A program made the position numbers and the translations under genes. Of a DNA stretch of 64,000 nt, positions 22,611 to 32,251 are shown piece after piece; the stretch's first letter is position 1, and each line of letters opens with the position of its first letter. Source of the stretch: Paracoccus salsus (GTDB lineage: Bacteria > Pseudomonadota > Alphaproteobacteria > Rhodobacterales > Rhodobacteraceae); NCBI RefSeq assembly GCF_021556615.1, contig NZ_JAKGGD010000001.1:372001-436000 (forward strand). Direction: 5' to 3'. The notes below the pieces were generated by a model. It did not search any database. It was not told the DNA's origin and worked only from the letters and a program-made list of their open reading frames with translations.

Positions 22611-23864
22611 TCACTCCTCGCCTTCGGTGCGGCCATCCTCGGCCGCAGCCTGCGCCGATTCGCCATCGCCGCCCCGGACAAGGGCCGACGCCTGCCCGAC
22701 CCAGTCGTCGCGGGTGGCCCGTCCCTTGAATCCTTCCAGGTTGGAGTCGACCCAGGCAAGCTCTTCGTGATCCCAGGCCGCGATCTGGCTGAAATGCCAG
22801 AAGCCCATCTCGTTCAGCAGCGCCTCGAGCTTGGGTGCCACGCCCCGGATCTGCTTCAGGTCATCGGCGCTGCCGCCCCTCGGGGCATCGAGCCCCTCGG
22901 GCCGGCGGCCCGCGTCGTCGGCAGCATCGGTGGCGACGCCGGCCTCGCGGGCCCCGCTCCCCGATGCGTCAGACACATCCGCCTCCTGACCACGCACTCC
23001 GGCCGGTTCGCGGTCCGATCGCGGGCGCGCGGCCGAGGCGGCCTGCGCCTGCTGTCGCGTCACGCCGGTCTTGTCGCTCAACTCTCCATCCGAGGGGAGC
23101 GGTTCGATCTGGGGCGCTGTATCCACGCCGCTCTGATCGTCGGCCGCGGCCTCGGGGCGCTCGCGACGCAACCATTTGGTCAGGATCGGCACCTCGGTCC
23201 CGTCGATGCGCTTGACCGTCTCGCCATGCCGACGCGCCAGCGCGGCGCTGGCATTCAGCTCACTGCCCTTCTGATCCGTCAGGCTGGTCAGTCCGGCCAT
23301 CGGCTCGGAGGAGAAGCGGCCATTCTGCGGCCCCGGCAGCGGAACCTGCCCGGCCGAGAACGCATCGATCAGCGATTCCAGCTTCTGCGGCGTCAGGTCC
23401 TCGTAATAGTCCTTGCCGATCTGGGCCATGGGCGCATTGGCACAGGCGCCGAGGCATTCCACCTCTTCCCAACTGAACTTGCCATCGGCCGAGACGGTGT
23501 GCGGCGAAGGCGCAATCTTGCGCTTGCAAACCTCGATCAGGTCCTCGGCGCCGCAGATCATGCAGCTCGTGGTGCCGCATATCTGGATATTTGCCACGCT
23601 GCCAACGGGTTGCAGCTGGAACATGAAGTAGAATGTCGCAACTTCCAGGGCCCGGATATAGGCCATGCCCAGCAAGGTCGCGCAATATTCGATGGCCGGC
23701 CGAGACAGCCAGCCCTCCTGTTCCTGCGCGCGCCACAGCACCGGAATGATCGCCGATTGCTGGCGACCCTCGGGATACTTGCTTATCTGGGCCTTGGCCC
23801 AGTCCAGATTGGCGGGCGTGAATTCGAAGCTGTCGGGCTGAACGGGGGAAAGGCGGCGCAGCAT
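22611..23864 (-). CDS. nuoE: NADH-quinone oxidoreductase subunit E with C-terminal extension
   Basis: A thioredoxin-like subunit with the [2Fe-2S] cluster N1a; ligands C96, C101, C137 and C141 are all present. It is 417 residues long, while classical NuoE proteins are roughly 160-240. Residues 1 to about 200 are the core. Residues about 232-333 are a polar, probably disordered linker. Residues 335-396 form a helical domain shared with the neighbouring protein at 21849-22568. The start ATG follows GAGGAC. Confidence 0.93.
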   Translation of the reverse strand: MLRRLSPVQPDSFEFTPANLDWAKAQISKYPEGRQQSAIIPVLWRAQEQEGWLSRPAIEYCATLLGMAYIRALEVATFYFMFQLQPVGSVANIQICGTTSCMICGAEDLIEVCKRKIAPSPHTVSADGKFSWEEVECLGACANAPMAQIGKDYYEDLTPQKLESLIDAFSAGQVPLPGPQNGRFSSEPMAGLTSLTDQKGSELNASAALARRHGETVKRIDGTEVPILTKWLRRERPEAAADDQSGVDTAPQIEPLPSDGELSDKTGVTRQQAQAASAARPRSDREPAGVRGQEADVSDASGSGAREAGVATDAADDAGRRPEGLDAPRGGSADDLKQIRGVAPKLEALLNEMGFWHFSQIAAWDHEELAWVDSNLEGFKGRATRDDWVGQASALVRGGDGESAQAAAEDGRTEGEE

Positions 23865-23871
23865 GAAGTCC

Positions 23872-24222
23872 TCAGCTCTTGACGATCAGGGCCAGCAGCG
23901 CACCGACCAGTGCGATGCCTCCAGCGAACAGGTGAAGCCGGAACGGATGACCGACCCGACGGTAAATATAGGCGTCGCCAAATCCGATCACCGCGAAGGC
24001 AAGCAGGATGGCGAACAGGACGGTCGGCAGGCCCAGCCAGGCAGCGATCGCGGCCAGCAGCGTCATGCCGCCATAGCGGACCAGCATGGCCTGCGGCAGC
24101 ATCTCGACCCGATGCCCGATCATCCGCAGCCCCGACTTCCGGTTTGTCGCCAGAAGCAGCGTGACAAGGCCCAGGCCGATCGCCGCGACCCAGCCGATGA
24201 TCTGAACCAGCCCCTGCAGCAT
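23872..24222 (-). CDS. Small membrane protein between nuoD and nuoE
   Basis: A 116-residue hydrophobic protein with about four membrane segments (residues 5-26, 48-65, 67-87 and 96-114) and a basic loop [12 protein letters not shown]. Its start overlaps the last base of nuoD and it ends 7 bp before nuoE, so it is surely co-translated with complex I. I recognise no family. A frame at or near this place is among the unidentified ones of the Paracoccus nqo cluster. Confidence 0.7.
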   Translation of the reverse strand: MLQGLVQIIGWVAAIGLGLVTLLLATNRKSGLRMIGHRVEMLPQAMLVRYGGMTLLAAIAAWLGLPTVLFAILLAFAVIGFGDAYIYRRVGHPFRLHLFAGGIALVGALLALIVKS

Positions 24223-25466
24223 CAGCGATCGACCTCACCGAAGACGATATCCATGGTCCCGATGATCGCCGAGACATCGGCCAGCATGTGCCCCTTGGCC
24301 ATCCAGTCGATCGACTGAAGATGCAGGAAACCGGGTGCGCGGATCTTGGCGCGATAAGGCCTGTTGGTGCCGTCGCTGACCAGATAGACGCCGAATTCGC
24401 CCTTCGGCGCCTCGACCGCCGCATAAACCTCGCCAGCCGGGACGCGAAATCCCTCGGTGTACAGCTTGAAGTGGTGGATCAGGCTTTCCATGTCGCGCTT
24501 CATCTCGCCCCGCTTGGGCGGGGACAGCTTGCCACGGGTCACAACGTCGCCCTGCCCGTCAGGCTCGCGCAGCTTGGTGATGGCCTGTCGCATGATGAGG
24601 ACGGACTGCCGCATCTCTTCCATGCGGCACAGGTAACGGTCGTAACAATCGCCGTTCTTGCCGACGGGGATCTGGAATTCGAATTCGTCATAGCACTCGT
24701 AGGGCTGGCTGCGGCGCAGATCCCATGCCATGCCCGAGCCGCGGACCATGACGCCGGAATAGCCCCAGTCCAGCGCATCCTGCTGCTGCACGACACCGAT
24801 ATCGACATTGCGCTGCTTGAAGATCCGGTTCTCGGTCAACAGCCCGTCCAGATCATCCAGCACCGAGATAAACGGATCGCACCAGGCCTCGATATCGTCG
24901 AGCAGTTCGGGCGGCAGGTCCTGGTGGACGCCTCCGGGACGGAAATAGGCGCTGTGCAGCCGCGCCCCGCAGGCGCGCTCATAGAACACCATCAGCTTCT
25001 CGCGTTCCTCGAAGCCCCACAGGGGCGGGGTCAGCGCGCCCACATCCATGGCCTGCGTGGTGACGTTCAGCAGATGGCTGAGGATGCGGCCGATCTCGGA
25101 ATAGAGGACCCGGATCAGGCTGCCGCGGCGCGGCACCTCGGTTCCCGTCAGCCGTTCGATGGCCAGGCACCAGGCGTGTTCCTGGTTCATCGGCGCGACG
25201 TAATCGAGCCGGTCGAAATAGGGCAGGTTCTGAAGATAGGTCCGGCTTTCCATCAGCTTCTCGGTGCCGCGATGCAGCAGGCCGATATGCGGATCGCAGC
25301 GTTCGACCACCTCGCCGTCCAGTTCCAGGACGAGCCTCAACACGCCATGCGCGGCGGGGTGCTGCGGACCGAAATTGATGTTGAAGTTGCGGATGCGCTG
25401 CTCGCCGGTCAGTAGATCCTGGCTGCCATCGTCGTAGCTGTTGGTGCGGATGTCGCCGTCCATCAT
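24222..25466 (-). CDS. nuoD: NADH-quinone oxidoreductase subunit D
   Basis: A 414-residue 49-kDa-type subunit lining the quinone site. [36 protein letters not shown] and the C-terminal [29 protein letters not shown] are typical, including the terminal arginine. It starts at the first of two close ATGs, 5 bp after AGGGG, and overlaps nuoC by 4 bp. Confidence 0.96.
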   Translation of the reverse strand: MMDGDIRTNSYDDGSQDLLTGEQRIRNFNINFGPQHPAAHGVLRLVLELDGEVVERCDPHIGLLHRGTEKLMESRTYLQNLPYFDRLDYVAPMNQEHAWCLAIERLTGTEVPRRGSLIRVLYSEIGRILSHLLNVTTQAMDVGALTPPLWGFEEREKLMVFYERACGARLHSAYFRPGGVHQDLPPELLDDIEAWCDPFISVLDDLDGLLTENRIFKQRNVDIGVVQQQDALDWGYSGVMVRGSGMAWDLRRSQPYECYDEFEFQIPVGKNGDCYDRYLCRMEEMRQSVLIMRQAITKLREPDGQGDVVTRGKLSPPKRGEMKRDMESLIHHFKLYTEGFRVPAGEVYAAVEAPKGEFGVYLVSDGTNRPYRAKIRAPGFLHLQSIDWMAKGHMLADVSAIIGTMDIVFGEVDR

Positions 25467-26083
25467 TTCGTCCCCTGCTTCTCGTCGCCCGGCAGCACGT
25501 ATTTCGCGCCCTCCCAGGGCGAGAGGAAATCGAACTGCCGGTACTCCTGAACAAGGTTCACCGGCTCATAGACAACGCGCTTTTCGGCGTCGTCATAGCG
25601 CACCTCGACATAGCCGGTCGTCGGGAAATCCTTGCGCAGCGGATGACCGCGAAAGCCGTAATCGGTCAGGATGCGGCGCAGATCGGGATGGCCCGAGAAC
25701 AGGATGCCGTACATGTCGAAGATCTCGCGCTCGAACCAGTTGGCCGAGGGGTGGATCTTGATCAGCGACGGCACGATCTCGTCCTCGCGGATCGCGACCT
25801 TCAGGCGCACGCGGTGGTTCTGATACATCGACAGGAAATGCCAGACCACGTCGAAGCGCTGCGACCTCTGCGGGTAATCGACCGCGGTGATGTCCACCAG
25901 GGTCGAGAAACGGCAGCTTGAATCCGTGCGAAGGAACTCGACCAGGTCGACGATTCCGCTGACGGTCGAGGTGACGGTCAGTTCGTCGAAGGCGACATGC
26001 GCGTTCAGCACCTCGGCGCTGCGCCGCATCTTGATGTGTTCGCCCAACTGTTCAAGCGCGACGAGATCAGGATAGACTGACAT
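25463..26083 (-). CDS. nuoC: NADH-quinone oxidoreductase subunit C
   Basis: A 206-residue 30-kDa-type subunit of the peripheral arm. The signature region [39 protein letters not shown] is complete. It is a separate gene, not fused to nuoD, as in other alphaproteobacteria and mitochondria. A GAGG site precedes the ATG, and it lies 3 bp after nuoB. Confidence 0.96.
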   Translation of the reverse strand: MSVYPDLVALEQLGEHIKMRRSAEVLNAHVAFDELTVTSTVSGIVDLVEFLRTDSSCRFSTLVDITAVDYPQRSQRFDVVWHFLSMYQNHRVRLKVAIREDEIVPSLIKIHPSANWFEREIFDMYGILFSGHPDLRRILTDYGFRGHPLRKDFPTTGYVEVRYDDAEKRVVYEPVNLVQEYRQFDFLSPWEGAKYVLPGDEKQGTK

Positions 26084-26086
26084 GGC

Positions 26087-27030
<944 letters not shown>

Positions 27031-27038
27031 CTAGGGTC

Positions 27039-27067
27039 GGTTTAGACCCGACGGCCAGCCGGGTCAA
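27039..27067 (-). promoter_or_regulatory. Predicted promoter of the nuo operon
   Basis: On the minus strand a -35 TTGACC (27062-27067) and a -10 TAAACC (27039-27044) are separated by exactly 17 bp. Transcription would start near 27032 and leave a leader of about 55 nt before the nuoA GTG. It is a close match to the sigma70 consensus for this GC-rich genome. Confidence 0.6.
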
Positions 27068-27146
27068 CGGTCGGCAGATCGGCACAAGCCCTCGAAAGGC
27101 AGGGCTTAATGCCCGATGCACGCGGTTTGCGGCAGCGCACGCAGCT

Positions 27147-27665
27147 TCAAGCGATGCGGGGCGCGACGCCGTGCCGCGCCGCGACGGCGATCCCCAGCCC
27201 CGTCAGCAACAGACTGGCACCCATCGCCACGCATCGGATCGTGTTCCAGATCTGCCAGCGCGGCGAATACGCGGCCCAGATGCGTGCCGCCTCGACCTCG
27301 GGCAGCGGCAGGGCGATCCGCGCCAATGCCTCATTCATCGGCACGTTGACCGCCATCGTCGGCAGAAACGCCCCCAGAAGGCAGATCAGCCCTGCCGCGG
27401 CGAAGAACAGCGCAGCCCGCCCGTCCTGCGCCGCCGCGAACAGCGCGGCGGTGACCAGCAGCGCCGGGCCGGTGCCAAAGAAGGCTGGCGCAAAGACGGC
27501 GTTGCGCACCGACTCGTTCATCGCCTGCATGGCCGCGATCGCCACGCCGGGGGTGGCGTTGTCCAAGCCCCACATCGTCGAACACACCCACGCATAAAAA
27601 AACCCGAACAACGCCCCCGCCAGCAGCAGGGACAGGAAAGCGCAGCACCACTGAATCCCGATCAT
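27147..27665 (-). CDS. DUF1772-type membrane protein
   Basis: A 172-residue protein with four membrane helices, in the pattern of the DUF1772/anthrone-oxygenase-like family (NATPGVAIAAMQAMNESVRNAVFAPAFFGTGPALL, VNVPMNEALA, YSPRWQIWNTIRC). The ATG follows GGAGGCGGTGAG. It is transcribed away from a TetR gene, with two matching inverted repeats in between, so it is probably the regulator's target. The function of the family in bacteria is not settled. Confidence 0.8.
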   Translation of the reverse strand: MIGIQWCCAFLSLLLAGALFGFFYAWVCSTMWGLDNATPGVAIAAMQAMNESVRNAVFAPAFFGTGPALLVTAALFAAAQDGRAALFFAAAGLICLLGAFLPTMAVNVPMNEALARIALPLPEVEAARIWAAYSPRWQIWNTIRCVAMGASLLLTGLGIAVAARHGVAPRIA

Positions 27666-27682
27666 CTCACCGCCTCCGCATC

Positions 27683-27698
27683 CGTAATTATCGTTACG
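27683..27698. promoter_or_regulatory. Putative TetR operator 1
   Basis: CGTAA (27683-27687) and TTACG (27694-27698) form a perfect inverted repeat with a 6-bp spacer. It lies just upstream of the DUF1772 gene start, in the divergent space shared with the TetR gene. Confidence 0.6.
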
Positions 27699-27708
27699 CT
27701 TGCGGCCA

Positions 27709-27728
27709 TCCGTAATGCCAGTTACGGA
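27709..27728. promoter_or_regulatory. Putative TetR operator 2
   Basis: TCCGTAA (27709-27715) and TTACGGA (27722-27728) form a perfect 7-bp inverted repeat with the same 6-bp spacer and core as operator 1. The centres of the two sites are 28 bp apart. It lies 28 bp upstream of the TetR start, as expected for autoregulation. Confidence 0.62.
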
Positions 27729-27756
27729 TTCGGTCAAGCTGTTCAGGAGGCACCCG

Positions 27757-28371
27757 ATGGACGACGAAAGGCGCGGCAGGCGGCAGGAGCAGATCGAATT
27801 GGCCGCGTATCGGGTCCTGGAACGCAAGGGGTTTGCCGGCGCCACCGTCCAGGCGATCGCCCGCGAGGCCAGGGCCTCGAACGAGACGCTTTACAACTGG
27901 TATGGCGACAAGACCGGGTTGTTTCATTCGCTGGTGGCGCGCAACGCTCAGGCCGTGCGCGAGGCGCTGCAGACCCGCATCGCGTTGCAGGCGCCGCCGC
28001 TGGAGGCACTGGCGGCGGTCGGGCCGGACCTGCTGGCCTTGCTGACCCATCCCCGCGCCGTCGCCCTGAACCGCGCAGCCGCGGCCGACCCGGGCGGCGA
28101 ACTGGCGCAAGCCATCGCCCAGGCCGGACGCCAGACGGTCGGACCCCTGATCGCACAGCTTCTGCTGGAGGCGCGCAACCGGGGCGAACTGGATTTCGAC
28201 GACGCCGAAGCGGCATTGGCGCTGTATCTGGACCTGCTGGCCGGGGACCTGCAGCATCGCCGCGTGATCGGGTTGATCCCCGCGCCCGGCGCACAGAGTT
28301 GCCGATCCCGCGCAACCCTGGCGCTGGCGCGTCTGCATGCGCTCTGCGCCGATCCGGCCACACGCCCGTGA
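27757..28371 (+). CDS. TetR/AcrR family transcriptional regulator
   Basis: A 204-residue repressor. The N-terminal helix-turn-helix is typical (QIELAAYRVLERKGFAGATVQAIAREARASNETLYNWYGDKTGLFHSLV), followed by a helical ligand domain with no recognised specificity. The ATG follows a strong AGGAGG site; the frame is open further upstream but without one. The divergent partner is the DUF1772 membrane protein, and twin inverted repeats between them are the likely binding sites. Confidence 0.88.
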   Translation: MDDERRGRRQEQIELAAYRVLERKGFAGATVQAIAREARASNETLYNWYGDKTGLFHSLVARNAQAVREALQTRIALQAPPLEALAAVGPDLLALLTHPRAVALNRAAAADPGGELAQAIAQAGRQTVGPLIAQLLLEARNRGELDFDDAEAALALYLDLLAGDLQHRRVIGLIPAPGAQSCRSRATLALARLHALCADPATRP

Positions 28372-28384
28372 CCGCATGAAAGGA

Positions 28385-28406
28385 CGCCGCCCGCGAACGG
28401 GCGGCG
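28385..28406. terminator. GC hairpin between tetR and pyc
   Basis: A perfect 9-bp stem (CGCCGCCCG, 28385-28393, with CGGGCGGCG, 28398-28406) with the loop CGAA lies between the convergent tetR and pyc genes. No T-tract follows on either strand, so it may act as a weak bidirectional terminator or as a 3'-end stabiliser. Confidence 0.45.
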
Positions 28407-28441
28407 CCGGACCCTTCGGCCGCCCCGCAGGGCGCGCCAGG

Positions 28442-31400
28442 TCACTCGAATTCGACCATCAGTTCCTTGGCGTCGATCTGCTGACCGGCCGCGACATGGA
28501 CCGCCTTGATCGTGCCGTCGCGGTCGGCGTGAATGCCGGTTTCCATCTTCATCGCCTCGATGGTCAGAAGCATGTCGCCCTGCTTGACCGCCTGCCCCTG
28601 ACTGACCGCGACCGAGGCCACGACGCCGGGCATCGGCGCGCCGACATGGCGCTCGTTCCCCGGATCGGCCTTGGGACGTGCCGCCGCCGTCGCCGCAACC
28701 TTGCGGTTCGGCACGCGGATGCTGCGCGGCTGACCGTTCAGTTCGAAAAAGACCTTCACCTCGCCCTTCTCGTCGGTCTCGCTGAGCGCCTGCAGGCGGA
28801 TCTCGAGGATCTTGCCGGGGTCGATCTCTGCCGTGATCTCCTGCCCCGGTTCCATGCCATAGAAAAAGTTGCGCGTCGGCAGCGTGCGGACCGGACCATA
28901 GATGCGGTGGCGGCCCATGTAATCGAGGAAAACCTTGGGATACATCAGATACCCGTTCAGGTCCTCGTCATCGACCGCCTTGCCCTCAAGCTGTTTCTGC
29001 AGATCGGCGCGGGCTTGCGCCAGATCGACGGGCTCCAGATGCGCGCCGGGCCTGTCGGTGATCGGCGTCTCGCCCTTCAGGACCTTCTTCTGGATCGCGT
29101 CGGGCCAGCCACCGGGGGGCTGTCCCAGATTGCCGCGCATCATGTCCACAACCGAATCCGGGAACGACATCTCCTTGTCGGGATTCATGACATCTTCGGG
29201 CGTCAGGTTCTGCGACACCATCATCAGCGCCATGTCGCCCACCACCTTGGAGGACGGTGTGACCTTCACGATATCGCCGAACATCTGGTTCACATCGGCA
29301 TAGGCCTGCGCGACCTCGTGCCAGCGATCCTCAAGGCCCATGCTGCGGGCCTGCGATTTCAGGTTGGTGAACTGCCCGCCCGGCATTTCGTGCAGATAGA
29401 CCTCGGATGCCGGCGATTGCAGGCCGGATTCGAACGCCGCGTAGTTTTCGCGGACGCGTTCCCAGTAATTGCTGATCGCCCGGATCGCGGCGATATCCAG
29501 ACCGGTCGCGCGGTCGGTCTGGGCCAGCGCCTCGACCACGCTGCCCATCGTCGGCTGCGAGGTGTTCCCCGACAGCGCATCCATCGCGCAATCGACCGCA
29601 TCGACGCCCGCCGCGGCGGCGGCAAGGATCGTCGCGCCGCCCATGCCGCTGGTGTCGTGGGTGTGGAAATGGACGGGAAGCCCGACCTCTTCCTTCAGCG
29701 CCCTGATCAGGATCAAGGCGGCGGCGGGCTTCAACAGCCCCGCCATGTCCTTCAGCCCCAGCACATGGGCACCGGCGGCTTTCAGATCCTGCGCCGTCCG
29801 GACATAATAGTTCAGGTCGTACTTGGACCGATCCGGATCCAGCATGTTGCCGGTATAGCAGACCGTGCCCTCGCAGATCTTGCCCGATTCGATCACCGCG
29901 TCCATCGCGACGCGCATGTTCTCGACCCAGTTGAGACTGTCGAAGACCCGGAACACATCGACGCCCGATGCCGCGGCCTGCCCCACGAAGGACTGCACCA
30001 CGTTGTCGGGATAGTTGGTGTAGCCAACACCGTTGCTGGCCCGCAGCAGCATCTGCGTCATCAGGTTCGGCATCTTGGCACGGATGTCGCGCAGGCGCTG
30101 CCATGGGCATTCCTGCAAGAACCGGTAGGCGACGTCGAAGGTCGCCCCGCCCCAGCATTCGACGCTGAACAGCTGCGGAAGATTCGCGGCATAGCTGGGC
30201 GCAACCCGGATCATGTCGATCGACCGCATCCGCGTGGCCAGCAAGGACTGGTGCCCGTCGCGCATCGTCGTGTCGGTGATCAGCAATTGCTTCTGCGCGG
30301 CCATCCAGTCGGCCACCGCCTGCGCGCCCTTCTCTTCCAGCATCTGCCTTGTGCCAGGGGCCGGGTCGGCCTTCGGTCTGGGCGGCACCGGCGGCCGGGC
30401 CTGTGCCGGCGGCAGCGGCCGGCCCGCCGTCTCGGGATGACCGTTCACGGAGATGTCGGCCAGATAGGTCAGGATCTTGGTGGCCCGGTCGCGCCGCTTC
30501 CTGAAGGTGAACAGGTCGTCCGTCGTGTCGATGAACTTGGTCGTGTAGGTGTCGTTCAGGAAGGTGGGGTGTTTCAGCAGGTTGATGACGAAGTCGATAT
30601 TCGTGCTGACCCCGCGCACCCGGAACTCGCGCAGCGCCCGGTCCATCCGCTTGATCGCCTGATCGGGCGTCTGCGCCCAGGCGGTGACCTTGACCAGCAG
30701 CGAATCGTAGTAGCGGGTGATGACGCCGCCCGCATAGGCCGTGCCCCCATCGAGGCGGATCCCCATGCCGGTCGCGCTGCGATAGGCGGTGATCCGGCCA
30801 TAATCCGGAATGAAGTTGTTCTGCGGATCCTCGGTCGTGACCCGGCATTGCAGCGCGTGCCCCGACAGGGTGATCTCGGCCTGGCTGGGGGCGCCGGTCG
30901 CCTGCGCCAGCGTCGCGCCCTCGGCAATCCTGATCTGGGCCTGCACGATGTCGATGCCCGTCACCTCTTCGGTCACGGTATGTTCGACCTGCACACGCGG
31001 ATTGACCTCGATGAAATAGAACTGGTCGTCGTCCATATCCATCAGGAACTCGACGGTGCCGGCGTTCTGATAGCCGACCGCCTGCCCGATCTTCAGCGCC
31101 AGCGCACAGACCTCGGCCCGCTGTTCCTCGGTCAGGTAGGGGGCGGGCGCGCGCTCGACGACCTTCTGGTTGCGGCGCTGCACGGTGCAGTCGCGTTCAT
31201 AGAGGTGATACAGCCCGCCATGCGTGTCGCCCAGCAACTGCACCTCGACATGGCGTGCACGCAGGATCATCTTTTCCAGATAGCCCTCGCCATTGCCGAA
31301 CGCGGCCTCGGCCTCGCGCCGACCTTCGCGCACCTTCTCGACCAGTTCGGATTCAGAGTTGATCGGACGCATGCCGCGCCCGCCGCCGCCCCAGCTGGCC

Positions 31401-31876
31401 TTCAGCATCAGCGGATAGCCGATCTCGGCGGCCTCTTTCTTGATGGCGTCGAAATCCTCGCCCATGACCTCTGTCGCCGGAATGACCGGCACGCCGGCGG
31501 CGATCGCCACCTGCCGCGCGCTGGCCTTGTCACCCAGGGCGCGCATCGTCTCGGCCTTGGGACCGATGAAGGTGATCCCGGCACGGGTGCAGGCATCGAC
31601 GAAATCCGGATTCTCGGACAGCAGGCCATAGCCCGGATGGATCGCGTCGGCGCCGCATTCCCTGGCCACGCGAATGATCTCGGGGATCGACAGATAGGCC
31701 GCCACCGGGCCCAGCCCCTCGCCGATCCGGTAGGCCTCGTCGGCCTTGAACCGGTGAAGGCCCAGCTTGTCCTCCTCGGCAAACACCGCAACGGTTCGTT
31801 TGCCCAACTCGTTGGCCGCCCGCATCACACGGATCGCGATCTCGCCACGGTTCGCCACAAGGATCTTCTTGAACAT
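28442..31876 (-). CDS. pyc: Pyruvate carboxylase
   Basis: A 1144-residue, four-domain enzyme that carboxylates pyruvate to oxaloacetate. The N-terminal biotin carboxylase domain runs to about residue 460 (KASWGGGGRGMR, ATP-grasp; FIEVNPRVQVEHTVTEEVTGID). The carboxyltransferase domain starts around TMRDGHQSLLATRMR. Next is the tetramerisation region, and then the C-terminal biotin domain with K1110 in EAMKMETG. Length is normal for the single-chain form. The biotin ligase is encoded at 8096-8869. It diverges from uvrA. Confidence 0.96.
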   Translation of the reverse strand: MFKKILVANRGEIAIRVMRAANELGKRTVAVFAEEDKLGLHRFKADEAYRIGEGLGPVAAYLSIPEIIRVARECGADAIHPGYGLLSENPDFVDACTRAGITFIGPKAETMRALGDKASARQVAIAAGVPVIPATEVMGEDFDAIKKEAAEIGYPLMLKASWGGGGRGMRPINSESELVEKVREGRREAEAAFGNGEGYLEKMILRARHVEVQLLGDTHGGLYHLYERDCTVQRRNQKVVERAPAPYLTEEQRAEVCALALKIGQAVGYQNAGTVEFLMDMDDDQFYFIEVNPRVQVEHTVTEEVTGIDIVQAQIRIAEGATLAQATGAPSQAEITLSGHALQCRVTTEDPQNNFIPDYGRITAYRSATGMGIRLDGGTAYAGGVITRYYDSLLVKVTAWAQTPDQAIKRMDRALREFRVRGVSTNIDFVINLLKHPTFLNDTYTTKFIDTTDDLFTFRKRRDRATKILTYLADISVNGHPETAGRPLPPAQARPPVPPRPKADPAPGTRQMLEEKGAQAVADWMAAQKQLLITDTTMRDGHQSLLATRMRSIDMIRVAPSYAANLPQLFSVECWGGATFDVAYRFLQECPWQRLRDIRAKMPNLMTQMLLRASNGVGYTNYPDNVVQSFVGQAAASGVDVFRVFDSLNWVENMRVAMDAVIESGKICEGTVCYTGNMLDPDRSKYDLNYYVRTAQDLKAAGAHVLGLKDMAGLLKPAAALILIRALKEEVGLPVHFHTHDTSGMGGATILAAAAAGVDAVDCAMDALSGNTSQPTMGSVVEALAQTDRATGLDIAAIRAISNYWERVRENYAAFESGLQSPASEVYLHEMPGGQFTNLKSQARSMGLEDRWHEVAQAYADVNQMFGDIVKVTPSSKVVGDMALMMVSQNLTPEDVMNPDKEMSFPDSVVDMMRGNLGQPPGGWPDAIQKKVLKGETPITDRPGAHLEPVDLAQARADLQKQLEGKAVDDEDLNGYLMYPKVFLDYMGRHRIYGPVRTLPTRNFFYGMEPGQEITAEIDPGKILEIRLQALSETDEKGEVKVFFELNGQPRSIRVPNRKVAATAAARPKADPGNERHVGAPMPGVVASVAVSQGQAVKQGDMLLTIEAMKMETGIHADRDGTIKAVHVAAGQQIDAKELMVEFE

Positions 31877-31903
31877 GCTGGTCCCCCTAATTCCGCCTGC
31901 CGC

Positions 31904-31931
31904 ATCCTAGCCATGCCGCATCGCAGCGCAA
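31904..31931 (-). promoter_or_regulatory. Predicted pyc promoter
   Basis: On the minus strand a -35 TTGCGC (31926-31931) and a -10 TAGGAT (31904-31909) are separated by 16 bp, about 28 bp upstream of the pyc start. The -35 lies inside the inverted repeat AGCGC-AA-GCGCT, which could be an operator. Confidence 0.42.
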
Positions 31932-32159
31932 GCGCTAGCAAATTGCGCGCCGCGTCCTGTCGCGCGGGACGATACAGGATGTCTAGCCGAAGACGAGCCC
32001 CGAAAAAGGCGAATTCGCGGCATTCGTGCCGCGCGCTGCGACGCGGCCGCAGACTGGCTGGCGCCGTCGAACGCCATCGGCGACGGGGCGGGCGCGTCGC
32101 GAAGCCGCGGTCGTGGCGAGCCGGGCGGAATCGGCGCGGATCGACTTTACCCCGCTCGC

Positions 32160-32190
32160 TTGCCGGTCGGTTCTGTTTCCGTTCCTATTC
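32160..32190 (+). promoter_or_regulatory. uvrA promoter with LexA (SOS) box
   Basis: GTTC (32170-32173) and GTTC (32181-32184) are separated by 7 bp, the direct-repeat SOS box bound by alphaproteobacterial LexA. It fills the spacer between a possible -35 TTGCCG (32160-32165) and -10 CCTATT (32184-32189), so LexA would block the polymerase. It lies about 67 bp upstream of the uvrA ATG. Confidence 0.7.
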
Positions 32191-32251
32191 AGCGGTTGCT
32201 TTTCCACCCGGCCTGACTATGTGATGCCCTTGGTCGGTCAAGGGCTCGCTC

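Larger units (their letters stand above)
31877..32251. other. Divergent control region between pyc and uvrA
   Basis: A 375-bp space without a convincing gene. It holds a predicted pyc promoter near its left end and the LexA-overlapped uvrA promoter near its right end. A short inverted repeat AGCGC-AA-GCGCT (31925-31936) overlaps the pyc -35 element, and a second palindromic element GCAAATTGC (31938-31946) adjoins it. The middle part is GC-rich and I see nothing coding in it. Confidence 0.5.

Noticed and set aside
31983..32207. A 74-codon minus-strand frame in the pyc-uvrA space
   Set aside because: It overlaps the LexA box and uvrA promoter and has no protein features.
28337..32224. A 1295-codon plus-strand open frame over pyc
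   Set aside because: Antisense to an intact pyruvate carboxylase; no recognisable domain.
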